Counted from the stretch's first letter, positions 44,764 through 54,329 are shown. The stretch: 64,000 bases of DNA from Chryseobacterium limigenitum (GCF_900114875.1 NZ_FPKW01000003.1:300592-364591), one strand, 5' to 3'. Notes: generated by a model from the letters alone, not told the origin. Program-made: numbers and translations.

Positions 44764-45587
44764 GGTCTTAAAAAGCTGTGGCCAAGCAGAAACTTTACTC
44801 CCCTTTTTATCTACTCCCCATCTATGCTCTAGTTTGAAGAGTATGCATTTCAACAAGAATTTTTACGTTTTTTAATGCTCTATTTATCAAATAGCTATTA
44901 TCTACAGGAGAAATAGGATCATGTAAAGCATGTGCTAATAGTATGAGCATTCACTTGCTTTTCTACAGAGAAAGCTGTCTCCTCTTGGGTTGGTGATTGA
45001 ATTCCTAGAATACTTTTAAAGGAATTAATTTTATTATTGGGTGGTAACATTGAAATAACATGGTAAACAAGTTCTTCAAAATCTGATCTCGCAGATAAGG
45101 AATCTATTTTATCAATGGGCTTATAAAACTTTTTATCAAAAAGAGTAGAAGAGTAATACCTGCTAAATGCCCGTCTGCAGAAAATCCGAATACTCCAATT
45201 TTATGTTAATCTATTCCGTAATTTTGGGCTAGATTACGAATAACTCACATAGCATGGTGAGTATTTTCAAACTGGACTTGAGTGTTATATCAGTTTTCCT
45301 GTGGCAACTGCTAAATGAGTTTCCCCTTCATATTGTCACCAATTTGTAGTTTGAGTACTTTCTTTTCCAAATTCAAGGGTGGATATACTCGCCACCACTG
45401 ATAACTAAAATTGCATTTTCAATGGTATTTAGCCTTTGAGCTACGATTGCTTCTTGCATATTGGATTGGTATAAATCGATTTGTTCTAAATTAATCTAAA
45501 GACTGAATTTTTGCCCTTAACTTGTTCATTGATCGATGTGCTGATAGGAAATAATAAAGCAGTAATGACAATAAACACTCTTATCAT
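44764..45587 (-). pseudogene. decayed secreted alpha/beta-hydrolase (acetyl-esterase-like) gene
   Basis: The minus-strand translation across this otherwise empty kilobase recovers pieces of one esterase in several frames with many stops. The N-terminal signal-like start MIRVFIVITALLFPISTS begins at 45587. The core is VIRNLAQNYGID, a stop, then HKIGVFGFSADGHLAG; the nucleophile elbow GFSAG reads GFSADG here. DSLSARSDFEELVYHVISM follows, and HALHDPISPVDNSYLINRAL near the end, where the catalytic Asp and His would be expected. Stops and frameshifts are frequent, so it cannot make a functional enzyme. It may once have served the neighbouring SusC/SusD pair. Confidence 0.75.
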
Positions 45588-45680
45588 AATAAATGGATAA
45601 ACTTATCCTATCCTTGATAAGATTCTACAAAAAAATGAAAATTTTGAAGTCCAGAAAATGATTTGAATGACAACAACAAT

Positions 45681-46604
45681 CTACTCATTGAAAGTAGTCT
45701 TATCCTGATAACTTTTCGGTGTCACACCAACCAATTGTTTAAACACTCTCGTAAAATAATTAGTATCAGAAAAACCAGTCTGATAAGCAGTTTCTTTAAT
45801 ACTATTTTGATTTGCCAATAATTCTTTGGCTCTGTTTATTCTTTCCTGTAAAATAAATTCATTGGGTGAAGTCCCCAATTCGTCCTTAAACATTTTAAAG
45901 AAATTGGACTTGCTAACATAAGCTAACTTTGCAATACTGTCAATCGACAATTTCTGATGGAGATTTTTTTTAATATAATCGACTACAAAACCGATTCTTG
46001 ACTTATTCTTAGCAATGTTTTTTTCAACCATACTCCTTGCCTGAGTTTGCATGAGTCTGATTAAAAGTTCTTTCAAAGCAAAATCAGCCATGATATCTTT
46101 TTGCGAATTATCATCCATCGCAATTCTCATAATGTTGTTGGTAGCGGAAGCAAGAGATTTATTATTAAAAAGGAAATACTCATCAAGCTGAATATTCCAT
46201 CGTGAAGTTTCATCAGCTTTTGGTAAATGATAATTTAAATGATTTAAAGAGTTTTCAATAAATTCAGGATTCAGGCTTAAAGAAATACATTGTGAAGGAG
46301 TTTCATCGGCTTCAGGGAAATCAATGACCATCGTTTCTCCTGGAGCAACCAAAATACTTTCACCCGGAAAATAATCGAAGTAATTCGTCTTATTGTCCAG
46401 TTTCATATGTTTTTTGCCACGAAGCATGGCAGTAAAAGCGATGTTTTCAAAATGAAGCTTCACATTAAAGGCGGTCTTGTGAGTTTCGTAGATACTAAAT
46501 TCACAATTGTTTAGATTGAATTTCGTCTGATTTTCAATTAAGTTTAAAAGCTGATTTTCCACCTTTAATTCAGGGGGATTTAATAAAAATTTATTATCAT
46601 TCAT
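45681..46604 (-). CDS. AraC family regulator of the aldehyde/alcohol dehydrogenase genes
   Basis: The 307-residue protein has an N-terminal AraC-type ligand-binding region (about residues 20-190) and a C-terminal double HTH (about 205-300: LSIDSIAKLAYVSKSNFFKMF and IKETAYQTGFSDTNYFTRVFKQLVGVTPKSY). It is divergent from the aldehyde dehydrogenase, with a 180-base intergenic region holding direct repeats that may be its sites. It is the likely activator of that gene. Confidence 0.92.
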   Translation of the reverse strand: MNDNKFLLNPPELKVENQLLNLIENQTKFNLNNCEFSIYETHKTAFNVKLHFENIAFTAMLRGKKHMKLDNKTNYFDYFPGESILVAPGETMVIDFPEADETPSQCISLSLNPEFIENSLNHLNYHLPKADETSRWNIQLDEYFLFNNKSLASATNNIMRIAMDDNSQKDIMADFALKELLIRLMQTQARSMVEKNIAKNKSRIGFVVDYIKKNLHQKLSIDSIAKLAYVSKSNFFKMFKDELGTSPNEFILQERINRAKELLANQNSIKETAYQTGFSDTNYFTRVFKQLVGVTPKSYQDKTTFNE

Positions 46605-46633
46605 TTCTAAACATTTTTTATTGCCTGTTCTAT

Positions 46634-46641
46634 CAAATATA
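46634..46641 (-). promoter_or_regulatory. -7 box TATATTTG for the AraC gene
   Basis: On the minus strand it matches TAnnTTTG, 29 bases before the AraC start codon. Confidence 0.45.
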
Positions 46642-46650
46642 GAAATTAAA

Positions 46651-46736
46651 ATGCTATGCAGTTGTTAATAAAACTATAAAATTAATCATCTGCACTATTT
46701 TGATGTTTTTTTGTAGGATTATGCTATACGTTTGTC
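46651..46736. promoter_or_regulatory. imperfect direct repeats, candidate AraC operator, with -7 box
   Basis: ATGCTATGCAGTTGTT (46651-46666) and ATGCTATACGTTTGTC (46721-46736) agree at 12 of 16 positions and start 70 bases apart, close to seven helical turns. The second overlaps TACGTTTG (46727-46734), a -7 box match for the aldehyde dehydrogenase gene. The spacing and position fit a looping AraC-type operator, though binding is not shown. Confidence 0.5.
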
Positions 46737-46784
46737 TTAGGTAAGTGTAATTTGGTTGAACAGAAAAATTAAAATTATACTGAT

Positions 46785-48314
46785 ATGAGCACTATTACAG
46801 AACAACAATCAGGTACAACTTTACAGTGGCCTGAATTCAAAAGCAAATATGATAACTATGTTGACGGGAAATTTACGGCTCCTGTCAATGGTCAATATTT
46901 TGACGTAGTTTCTCCGATTGACGGAAAAAAATTCACTCAGGCAGCACATTCATCCAAAGAAGATTTAGAATTGGCTGTGAATGCGGCAGAAAAAGCATTC
47001 CAAACTTGGAAAGATACTTCTTCAACGCAAAGAAGCATTATTTTAAACAAAATTGCCGACAGGATCGAGCAAAATCTTGAATATTTAGCAACTGTTGAAA
47101 CCATCGACAACGGTAAAGCGGTTAGAGAAACACTGGCGGCAGATTTACCTTTAGCAGTTGATCATTTCAGATATTTTGCTTCGGTGATCAGAGCAGAAGA
47201 AGGTTCTCACAACGAACTGGATAAAGATACGGTTTCATTGATCGTTCACGAACCTCTTGGAGTGATCGCTCAAATCATTCCATGGAATTTCCCTTTATTA
47301 ATGGCTGTTTGGAAGCTTGCTCCGGCTTTAGCAGCAGGAAATTGTGTAGTTCTAAAACCGGCAGAAAGCACGCCAATTTCCATCATGGTTTTAATGGAGA
47401 TCGTCGGAGATCTATTACCGAATGGAGTCGTAAATATCGTTAACGGTTTCGGAGCAGAATTGGGAAGAGCGTTGGTTACGAATCCAAAAGTAAACAAAGC
47501 AGCATTCACAGGTTCTACGGCAACAGGCCGTTTGGTAATGCAGTACGCAACAGAAAATATCATTCCTGTGACATTAGAATTGGGAGGGAAATCTCCAAAC
47601 GTTTTCTTTAGCTCAGTAATGGATGCAGACGATGCGTTTTTAGATAAAGCGATCGAAGGAGCAGTTCTTTTTGCACTAAATCAGGGTGAAATTTGCACTT
47701 GTCCGTCAAGATTATTGGTTCAGGAAGACATTGCAGATGCATTCATAGCAAAAGTGATCGAAAGAGTAAAAGCGATTAAAGTAGGAAATCCTTTAGATAA
47801 AACAGTGATGATGGGAGCTCAGGCTTCTCAGATTCAAAAAGATAAAATCCTTTCTTACATCAAATTAGGAAAAGAAGAAGGTGCTGAGGTTCTTGTCGGA
47901 GGTGAAGTCAACAATGTAGGCGAAGGTCTTGAAAATGGATATTACATTCAGCCAACGATCTTCAAAGGAAACAATAGAATGAGAATTTTCCAGGAAGAAA
48001 TTTTTGGGCCTGTCTTAGCGTTTACTACTTTCAAAGATGAAGAAGAAGGTATAAAAATCGCAAACGACACGATTTATGGACTTGGAGCAGGAGTCTGGAC
48101 AAGAGATGCACATCAGTTATACAATGTTCCGCGCCAGATTCAGGCGGGTAGAGTTTGGGTGAATCAGTATCACTCTTACCCTGCTGGAGCACCTTTCGGA
48201 GGTTACAAGCAGTCAGGAATCGGTCGCGAGAACCACAAAATGATGTTGGATCACTACCGTCAGACCAAAAATATGTTGATTTCTTATAACAAAAACAAAC
48301 TAGGTTTCTTTTAA
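46785..48314 (+). CDS. NAD(P)-dependent aldehyde dehydrogenase
   Basis: The 509-residue enzyme oxidises an aldehyde, most likely acetaldehyde or a related short aldehyde, to the acid. Motifs: IIPWNFPLLMAVWKLAPAL (cofactor binding), Glu265 in ELGGKSPNV, and Cys304 in NQGEICTCPSR. NQG(E/Q)xCxCxSR is the pattern of the AldB/ExaC group. The C-terminal GGYKQSGIGRENH completes the fold. It is divergent from the AraC regulator and upstream of an alcohol dehydrogenase and a DUF779 gene, a combination that recurs in alcohol/aldehyde-responsive loci. Confidence 0.93.
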   Translation: MSTITEQQSGTTLQWPEFKSKYDNYVDGKFTAPVNGQYFDVVSPIDGKKFTQAAHSSKEDLELAVNAAEKAFQTWKDTSSTQRSIILNKIADRIEQNLEYLATVETIDNGKAVRETLAADLPLAVDHFRYFASVIRAEEGSHNELDKDTVSLIVHEPLGVIAQIIPWNFPLLMAVWKLAPALAAGNCVVLKPAESTPISIMVLMEIVGDLLPNGVVNIVNGFGAELGRALVTNPKVNKAAFTGSTATGRLVMQYATENIIPVTLELGGKSPNVFFSSVMDADDAFLDKAIEGAVLFALNQGEICTCPSRLLVQEDIADAFIAKVIERVKAIKVGNPLDKTVMMGAQASQIQKDKILSYIKLGKEEGAEVLVGGEVNNVGEGLENGYYIQPTIFKGNNRMRIFQEEIFGPVLAFTTFKDEEEGIKIANDTIYGLGAGVWTRDAHQLYNVPRQIQAGRVWVNQYHSYPAGAPFGGYKQSGIGRENHKMMLDHYRQTKNMLISYNKNKLGFF

Positions 48315-48325
48315 TTTTAAATATT

Positions 48326-48540
48326 AGGGCGTGTCCGTTTGCCTCAGCTTAGTCTGAGGCAAAACGGTCGGGCTATCCAGGGCTTCACTTCGTTTCGGTA
48401 CTCCGCTTCGCTCCGCACCGGCTCATTCTTCGCCGCCCTTCCTATCCCTCACGCGAAAAAGTGCATTTATTTTTCACTTATCCCACATTTTCCGGATGAG
48501 CAGGATGTCTCATGAGCCTTGTCAAGGGTTTCAAGAAAAA
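48326..48540. repeat. G+C-rich intergenic repeat-like DNA
   Basis: This 268-base gap between the dehydrogenase genes has no coding signal. It begins with a hairpin (CCGTTTGCCTCAG at 48335-48347 against CTGAGGCAAAACGG at 48354-48367) and continues with C/G-rich text including CTCCGCTTCGCTCCGCACCG and CTTCCTATCCCTCACGCG. Similar text recurs in related genomes as I recall; no second copy exists here. It might act as a processing or attenuating element within the operon. Confidence 0.5.
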
Positions 48541-48582
48541 GCAAAAAATCGAACTAAAAACTAACTCAAAAAAAATCAAAGT

Positions 48583-49620
48583 ATGATCCCAAAAACAATG
48601 AAAGCCGCAGTTGTTCAAGGCTACGGACAACCGCTACAAATCCAGGAAGTTCCTGTAAAAGTTCCTGGAAGATATGAAGTCTTAGTAAAAGTAATTGCCT
48701 GTGGAGTTTGTCACACAGATTTACACGCTGTAGACGGTGACTGGCCTGCAAAACCCAAAATGCCATTAATTCCCGGACATGAAGGAGTAGGAATTGTTGT
48801 TGCTTGTGGGCCTGAAGCATACGTGAAAGAAGGAGATGCAGTAGGAGTTCCATGGTTGTATTCGGCTTGCGGATGCTGCGATTATTGTATAACGGGTTGG
48901 GAAACACTTTGTGAAGCCCAGAAAAACGGAGGTTATAGTGTGGATGGAGGTTTCGCAGAATATGTGATTGCAGATTCAAGATATGTTGGACATCTAAAAT
49001 CGGATGTCAACTTTCTAGAAATTGCTCCGATTCTTTGCGCTGGAGTAACCGTTTATAAAGGCCTAAAAGAAACCGAAACAAAACCCGGAGAATGGGTTGC
49101 TATTTCAGGGATCGGAGGATTGGGACACGTTGCAGTTCAATATGCAAAAGCAATGGGAATGCATGTTGCAGCGATAGATATTTCTGATGATAAATTAGAA
49201 CTGGCAAAAAAATTAGGAGCAGATTTAGTGGTCAATGCAAAAAACACAGATCCTGGAGAATATCTACATAAGGAAGTCGGCGGAATGCACGGCGCATTGA
49301 TCACAGCTGTCTCTCCAATAGCTTTCAAACAGGGAATTGATGTTCTGAGAAGAAAAGGAACAATTGCCTTAAACGGACTTCCACCTGGTTCTTTTGAACT
49401 CCCGATTTTCGAAACGGTATTGAAAAGAATTACCGTAAGAGGTTCGATTGTCGGAACAAGAAAAGATCTTCAGGAAGCTCTTGATTTTGCGAATGAAGGA
49501 TTGGTTAAAGCAACCGTAACGGCTGCAAAATTAGAAGATATCAACGAAGTTTTTGACAAAATGAAGGCCGGACAGATTGATGGCAGAATCGTTCTCGATA
49601 TTGCCGGAAGTGCAAGTTAA
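48583..49620 (+). CDS. adhP: zinc-dependent alcohol dehydrogenase
   Basis: The 345-residue enzyme is a medium-chain dehydrogenase. The catalytic zinc ligands are Cys43 in ACGVCHTD and His66 in PGHEGVG, and a structural zinc site is seen in [18 protein letters not shown] (four Cys). The NAD motif [17 protein letters not shown] is present. It is closest to AdhP-type ethanol-active enzymes. With the upstream aldehyde dehydrogenase it would interconvert alcohol, aldehyde and acid. It starts 268 bases after that gene, so cotranscription is possible but not certain. Confidence 0.92.
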   Translation: MIPKTMKAAVVQGYGQPLQIQEVPVKVPGRYEVLVKVIACGVCHTDLHAVDGDWPAKPKMPLIPGHEGVGIVVACGPEAYVKEGDAVGVPWLYSACGCCDYCITGWETLCEAQKNGGYSVDGGFAEYVIADSRYVGHLKSDVNFLEIAPILCAGVTVYKGLKETETKPGEWVAISGIGGLGHVAVQYAKAMGMHVAAIDISDDKLELAKKLGADLVVNAKNTDPGEYLHKEVGGMHGALITAVSPIAFKQGIDVLRRKGTIALNGLPPGSFELPIFETVLKRITVRGSIVGTRKDLQEALDFANEGLVKATVTAAKLEDINEVFDKMKAGQIDGRIVLDIAGSAS

Positions 49621-49635
49621 ATTATATTGAGTTTA

Positions 49636-49672
49636 AACAGTCCGGTAGAGTTTTTCTCCGGACTTTTCTTTA
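49636..49672 (+). terminator. terminator after the alcohol dehydrogenase gene
   Basis: AGTCCGG (49639-49645) pairs with CCGGACT (49658-49664), followed by TTTTC. It may be leaky toward the DUF779 gene 30 bases further on. Confidence 0.7.
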
Positions 49673-49700
49673 ACTTTAGTTAATTCAATAAAATAAAAAA

Positions 49701-50084
49701 ATGGAAACAAAAATATCCAGAGTATCCGTCACAGAAAAAGCGCTAGAAGTTATCTGGGAGTTAGAAAGAAAATATGGCGAACTCATGTTTTACCAAGCCG
49801 GAGGATGCTGTGAAGGAACCCAACCACAATGCTTTGAAAAAGGTGGATTCTATCCAAGAATGAACGATGCGATGATCGGAACCATCAACGGACACGAATT
49901 CTGGATCGATCGCGATTTATTCGAATACTGGAAATATTCCCATTTTACATTAGATGTTACAGACGGTTTCGGACCGGGGGGATTTTCTCTTGAAACACCT
50001 TTGGGAAAAACGTTTAAAGTAGAATATAAACTTTTTACGCCCGGAGAATTCGAAAACCTGGAACCTGTAAAACGTAGCGAATAA
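49701..50084 (+). CDS. DUF779 protein
   Basis: The 127-residue product is rich in conserved aromatic and cysteine residues (YQAGGCCEGTQPQCFEKGGFYPR, WIDRDLFEYW, GFSLETPLGKTF), the DUF779 pattern. Genes of this family are almost always found beside acetaldehyde/alcohol dehydrogenases, as here. Its biochemical function is unknown; the cysteine pair could bind metal. Confidence 0.92.
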   Translation: METKISRVSVTEKALEVIWELERKYGELMFYQAGGCCEGTQPQCFEKGGFYPRMNDAMIGTINGHEFWIDRDLFEYWKYSHFTLDVTDGFGPGGFSLETPLGKTFKVEYKLFTPGEFENLEPVKRSE

Positions 50085-50204
50085 TTATTTAAATATTTTA
50101 TTGAAAAATCTGTGGTTAAAATCTCTCGCAGATTTTACAGATAACGCTGATGTTTGTGTGTAAATTATTGAAAAACATTCGTATAATTAGTGTTTAATCA
50201 AAAA

Positions 50205-51404
50205 TCAGGTCTTCACAAACCGATTCACAAACATCGAAGCTACGACCTGTCCAACTGCATTTAAAACCGTTGCCAAAGGATCAACCAATGTTCCAATGAT
50301 CATCACAGCAGGAATAGCTTCCTGAGGTAATTTATAAACAGAAATCATCAGCATTTCTCCAATATATCCGCCATTCGGAATTCCTCCCGCCACAATACTT
50401 ACAAAGACGGTAATTCCTAATGCCAACAAAAGATTGGTTGGTTCAAAAAAATCTCTTCCGATAATTAAGAAGGCAACATAGATTTTAATAATCGAAGACA
50501 TTGAAGAACCATTTTTATGCAAAGTCGTCCCAATCGGAATCACAAGATTCGCAATAGAACTCGGAATCCCAATTTTTGATGCTGCCTGTAAATTGGCGGG
50601 CATTGTAGCAAAACTACTGCAGGTACTTAAAGCGGTAAGAGTAGGGTAGATGGCGTTTTTCCAGAAGCTTTTCACTCCATTTTGTCCGTTTGCCATAAAA
50701 GCATACAGTGAAAAAAACACTAAGAAATAAACAATTCCTGCAATATAATATAAGCCTAAAGGTTTAGCGTAAAATCCGAAAAGCTGAGGGCCTAAAGTCG
50801 CGACCTGATAAGCAAAGTAAGCTCCCAAACCAATCGGTGCGATTTTCATGATCAGCAATAATAATTCTTTCATTACCTCATATCCGGAAGCAAGAAAAAC
50901 TCTGAATGGTTGTCCTTGTTCTCCTGCTTTTCTGGCTGCAAATCCGGTCATGAAAGCAAAAATCAAAAGAGCCAGCATATTTTGCCTTGAAAAAAGCTGA
51001 GTAAATTCTCCAACAGTAAAGAAACCTACAATTCTATTTCCCCAGCTGTCCTTATTCGCTGCTTCTTCCACAATTTCTTTACTTCCCGAAACTCCGGAAA
51101 CAGGGAATAGGTAAACAACACAAATGGTAAAAATAGCTGCTGTTAAAATAAAAAATAGAAAAGTGAAAACCATCGTGAGCATGATTTTTCCAAACTTCGA
51201 CTGTTGTTCCAGGGAAGCAATCGAATTAGAAACTGCAAAAAATACCAACGGAACTACACTCACGAAAAGAAGATTAAGGAAAATATCTCCCAAAGGTTTT
51301 ATATAATCAACAAAATTGGGAGCAATGATTCCGATAATGCTTCCAACAGTTATCCCGAGGAGTAAAAGTATAATTCCTGAGTAGTTTTTGAATACTTCTT
51401 TCAT
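50205..51404 (-). CDS. dicarboxylate/amino acid:cation symporter (DAACS family)
   Basis: The 399-residue membrane protein has about eight helices and the SDF (Na/H-dicarboxylate or glutamate) signatures: NLLFVSVVPLVFFAVSNSIAS, CSSFATMPANLQAASKIGIPSSIANLVIPIGTTLHKNGS and DPLATVLNAVGQVVAS. It takes up C4-dicarboxylates or acidic amino acids with Na+ or H+. It is divergent from cbpA. A minus-strand -7 box TATCTTTG lies at 51418-51425. Confidence 0.92.
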   Translation of the reverse strand: MKEVFKNYSGIILLLLGITVGSIIGIIAPNFVDYIKPLGDIFLNLLFVSVVPLVFFAVSNSIASLEQQSKFGKIMLTMVFTFLFFILTAAIFTICVVYLFPVSGVSGSKEIVEEAANKDSWGNRIVGFFTVGEFTQLFSRQNMLALLIFAFMTGFAARKAGEQGQPFRVFLASGYEVMKELLLLIMKIAPIGLGAYFAYQVATLGPQLFGFYAKPLGLYYIAGIVYFLVFFSLYAFMANGQNGVKSFWKNAIYPTLTALSTCSSFATMPANLQAASKIGIPSSIANLVIPIGTTLHKNGSSMSSIIKIYVAFLIIGRDFFEPTNLLLALGITVFVSIVAGGIPNGGYIGEMLMISVYKLPQEAIPAVMIIGTLVDPLATVLNAVGQVVASMFVNRFVKT

Positions 51405-51417
51405 GCAGGTTTTTTAT

Positions 51418-51425
51418 CAAAGATA
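51418..51425 (-). promoter_or_regulatory. -7 box TATCTTTG for the symporter gene
   Basis: It matches TAnnTTTG on the minus strand, 13 bases before the start codon. Confidence 0.45.
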
Positions 51426-51463
51426 GTTTTATTTTTAACATTCTGTAGTATTATTTTCAGGCA

Positions 51464-51480
51464 TAAATTTGCTAAATTTG
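51464..51480 (+). promoter_or_regulatory. tandem -7 boxes (two TAAATTTG) for cbpA
   Basis: Two copies of TAAATTTG at 51464-51471 and 51473-51480 lie 17 and 26 bases upstream of the ATG. They offer two alternative start points nine bases apart. Confidence 0.5.
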
Positions 51481-51497
51481 AGTAAATAATCGTTTTT

Positions 51498-52418
51498 ATG
51501 GCTTATATAGATTACTATAAAATTTTAGGTGTAGATAAAAGCGCAACGCAGGATGATATTAAGAAAGCGTACCGAAAACAGGCAAGAAAACTCCATCCTG
51601 ATCTTAATCCCAACGATAAAGAAGCGGAAAAAAAATTCAAGGAGCTGAATGAAGCCAATGAGGTTCTCAGTAATCCTGAAAATCGTACCAAGTATGATAA
51701 ATACGGAGAAAACTGGAAACACGGCGAAGAATACGAAAAAGCCCGGCAACAGCAAAGACAGCAATCTCAAAGTCAGGGTGGAAATTATGGAGGTAGATTT
51801 TCAGGTGCTGATTTTGGAGAAGGTGAAGATTTTTCAGATTTTTTCCAAAGTATGTTTGGCGGAGAAGGAGGTGGCTTTGGAAGAAGCTCACGTGGTAGTG
51901 CTTCAGGGAAATTCAAAGGGCAGGATGTTCAGGCGGAATTGAATTTAAATCTAAAAGATGCCGCAACAACGCATCCTCAGACTTTTGATATTAATGGTAA
52001 GAAAGTAAGGATTACCATTCCTGCAGGTGTTTATGACGGACAGCAGATTAAGTTAAAAGGTCACGGAAATCCTGGAGCTAATGGTGGCCCGAGTGGAGAT
52101 TTATATATCACTTTCAATATTCCGGCTGATGCTGATTTTGAAAGAATTGGTGATGATCTGAAAACAAAAGTTTCAATTGATTTGTATACTGCGCTTTTAG
52201 GAGGAGATGTAAAAGTGAATACATTGGACGGAAGTGTTAACCTTAAAGTAAAACCTGAAACGCAAAGCGGAACTACGGTGAGATTGAAAGGAAAAGGTTT
52301 TCCCGTTTATAAAAAAGAAGGCCAGTTTGGTGATTTGTTTGTGACTTATGAAGTAAAATTACCGACAAACCTTACCGAGAAGCAGAAAGAACTTTTTGAA
52401 CAACTTAAAAATTCCTAG
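51498..52418 (+). CDS. cbpA: DnaJ-class co-chaperone CbpA
   Basis: The 306-residue protein has an N-terminal J domain (1-68) with HPD at residues 33-35, a G/F/S-rich linker (about 78-135), and two beta-barrel substrate domains (137-306), without the zinc fingers of DnaJ. This is the CbpA layout. It works with DnaK. The next gene, four bases downstream, encodes its regulator CbpM. Confidence 0.94.
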   Translation: MAYIDYYKILGVDKSATQDDIKKAYRKQARKLHPDLNPNDKEAEKKFKELNEANEVLSNPENRTKYDKYGENWKHGEEYEKARQQQRQQSQSQGGNYGGRFSGADFGEGEDFSDFFQSMFGGEGGGFGRSSRGSASGKFKGQDVQAELNLNLKDAATTHPQTFDINGKKVRITIPAGVYDGQQIKLKGHGNPGANGGPSGDLYITFNIPADADFERIGDDLKTKVSIDLYTALLGGDVKVNTLDGSVNLKVKPETQSGTTVRLKGKGFPVYKKEGQFGDLFVTYEVKLPTNLTEKQKELFEQLKNS

Positions 52419-52421
52419 GCC

Positions 52422-52724
52422 ATGAGTGAAAGAATATCGCGAGAAGAACTCGTAAAAATATACAATATTGAGATCACTTTTTTTGATGAATTGGTAGATT
52501 CCGGTTTGTTGAGTATTCAGACAGAGAATGAAATTCGTTATTTAATGTATGAAGATCTGCCGGTCTTTGAAAGATTTACCAATTGGCATTATGATCTGGA
52601 GATTAATCTTCCTGGCTTAGAAGTAATTCATGATATGCTTCATAAAATGGAAGATTTAAAACGTAAAAATCGTGAATTAATGAATAAACTTTCCGGAATA
52701 AGTTCTCAATATGAAGATATTTAA
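52422..52724 (+). CDS. cbpM: chaperone modulator CbpM
   Basis: The 100-residue helical protein (ISREELVKIYNIEITFFDELVDSGLL, then a helix ending in KMEDLKRKNRELMNKL) matches CbpM/YccD, a MerR-like antagonist of CbpA. Four bases separate it from cbpA, which confirms the pair. Confidence 0.93.
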   Translation: MSERISREELVKIYNIEITFFDELVDSGLLSIQTENEIRYLMYEDLPVFERFTNWHYDLEINLPGLEVIHDMLHKMEDLKRKNRELMNKLSGISSQYEDI

Positions 52725-52767
52725 TTTAGTTTTGTAAACTTTTAAAGCAAATTAAATATTTCTAGAA

Positions 52768-53295
52768 ATGAACGGAGATAAAGTTATTAAGTTAAATGTA
52801 AACAGAAAGGATTTCGAAGAAATTTATTTCAGTGGTAATCAGGGAAATTTATTTTTTTCGGCAACGACCAGAGGAAAAACGGTTACCACGATTGTTACAG
52901 GACTTATTTTATTGATTCTCTTTTGTTTTAAAGGTGATTTAAGCAAAGAAAAGTTTGGGATTTTATATTTCGTAAGTTTTATATTTCTGCTTTGTACAGT
53001 TTATCTTTCTTTAAGCATCAACAAAGTTTCAAGATGGAAAAAGCAGGTTAACGGATATTTAAAATCACTGGAAGATTCTAAAATATATGAATTGAGATTT
53101 AATGATGAAACTTTCAACGTTAATCTTAATAATCAGGAAGAATTAAGTAAATGGGAAGATTTTAAGTATTTTGAATCAAATAACGAATTTATTTCTCTGG
53201 AAGGAAAATACAATTATATGTTTCCAAGAAAATCTATGAGCGAAAAAGATTACAGTTTACTGAAACAAGTATTTAAGAAAAATATCAGACAATAA
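52768..53295 (+). CDS. YcxB-like membrane protein
   Basis: The 175-residue protein has two transmembrane helices (about residues 39-54 and 65-83) flanked by beta-rich cytoplasmic segments, with KWEDFKYFESNNEFISLEGKYNYMFPRKSMSE at the C-terminus, the YcxB-like signature. Function unknown. A -7 box candidate TAGTTTTG lies at 52727-52734. It is convergent with the cysteine-synthase-like gene. Confidence 0.82.
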   Translation: MNGDKVIKLNVNRKDFEEIYFSGNQGNLFFSATTRGKTVTTIVTGLILLILFCFKGDLSKEKFGILYFVSFIFLLCTVYLSLSINKVSRWKKQVNGYLKSLEDSKIYELRFNDETFNVNLNNQEELSKWEDFKYFESNNEFISLEGKYNYMFPRKSMSEKDYSLLKQVFKKNIRQ

Positions 53296-53327
53296 AAAAT
53301 CAGAGTAAATTTTACTCTGATTTTTTA
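53295..53327. terminator. bidirectional terminator between convergent genes
   Basis: AAATCAGAGTAAA / TTTACTCTGATTT arms are followed by T on the plus strand and preceded by A, so it works both ways. Confidence 0.88.
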
Positions 53328-53345
53328 TTTTATATTGAAAATTGA

Positions 53346-54329
53346 TTAATCTAACCAACCCATTTCTTTCATCCATTCGTCGTTGTAGATTTTTCCTACA
53401 TATCTTGAACCGTGATCGTGAAGTAATACAACAATTACATCATCTTTCGTAAACTGATCTTTCATCTGAATCAAAGAAGCAATCGCGCTTCCCGCAGAAT
53501 ATCCGCAGAAAATTCCTTCTTCTTTTGCTAGTTTTCTCGCGTAGATTGCACCGTCTTTATCAGTAACTTTTTCAAAATGATCGATTACCGACATATCATA
53601 GTTTTCAGGAATGATGTCTTCACCAATTCCTTCTGTGATGTAAGTGTAAGCGTGATCATAATGCAATTCACCCGTCTCATGAAATTCCTTCAAAATAGAA
53701 CCGTACGTATCAACTCCAATTACTTTAATGTTTGGATTTTTCTCTTTAAAGAAAGTTCCGCAACCTGTGACAGTACCTCCTGTTCCGGCTCCGGCTACAA
53801 AGTGAGTTAATTGTCCGTCTGTCTGTTCCCAGATTTCAGGCGCAGTAGACTCGTAATGAGCGGTTCTGTTGGATAAATTGTCGTATTGATTAACGTACCA
53901 TCCGTTTTCTGTTTCAGTCGCCAATCTCTTAGAAACCGAGTAGTATGAACGTGGATCTGTAGGCTTAACGTCTGTAGGACAAACGATTACTTCAGCACCT
54001 ACAGCACGAAGAATATCACATTTTTCTTTTGACTGTTTAGCGTTTGTTACAAAAATACATTTGTAACCTTTGATGATGGCAGCAAGAGCCAATCCCATCC
54101 CGGTATTTCCGGAAGTTCCTTCAATAATGGTTCCGCCGGGTTTTAGTCTCCCATCTTTTTCAGCATCTTCAATCATTTTCAGAGCCATTCTGTCTTTCAC
54201 AGAATTACCGGGATTGAAGGTCTCAACCTTTGCCAAAACCAATGCCGGAAAATCTTCACCCAAAACCTTATTAAGCTTTACAAGTGGCGTATTTCCGATA
54301 GTTTCAAGGATGTTTTTTGCGTATTTCAT
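53346..54329 (-). CDS. PLP-dependent cysteine synthase / cystathionine beta-synthase family enzyme
   Basis: The 327-residue fold-type II PLP enzyme has the Schiff-base lysine Lys45 in PGNSVKDRMA, the substrate loop GTSGNTGMGLA, and GAGTGGTVTG binding phosphate. The sequence continues with GEDIIPENYD and CGYSAGSAIAS, closer to the CBS-type catalytic core than to CysK. It makes cysteine or cystathionine from a serine derivative. No CBS pair follows. A -7 box TATCTTTG on the minus strand lies at 54351-54358. Confidence 0.9.
   Translation of the reverse strand: MKYAKNILETIGNTPLVKLNKVLGEDFPALVLAKVETFNPGNSVKDRMALKMIEDAEKDGRLKPGGTIIEGTSGNTGMGLALAAIIKGYKCIFVTNAKQSKEKCDILRAVGAEVIVCPTDVKPTDPRSYYSVSKRLATETENGWYVNQYDNLSNRTAHYESTAPEIWEQTDGQLTHFVAGAGTGGTVTGCGTFFKEKNPNIKVIGVDTYGSILKEFHETGELHYDHAYTYITEGIGEDIIPENYDMSVIDHFEKVTDKDGAIYARKLAKEEGIFCGYSAGSAIASLIQMKDQFTKDDVIVVLLHDHGSRYVGKIYNDEWMKEMGWLD

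Noticed and set aside
44690..45680. Kilobase read first as noncoding intergenic DNA
   Set aside because: Minus-strand translation shows esterase fragments in shifting frames, so it is recorded as a pseudogene.
48566..48979. Minus-strand 137-residue frame
   Set aside because: It lies wholly antisense to the alcohol dehydrogenase start and is Leu/Arg-rich without any family pattern.
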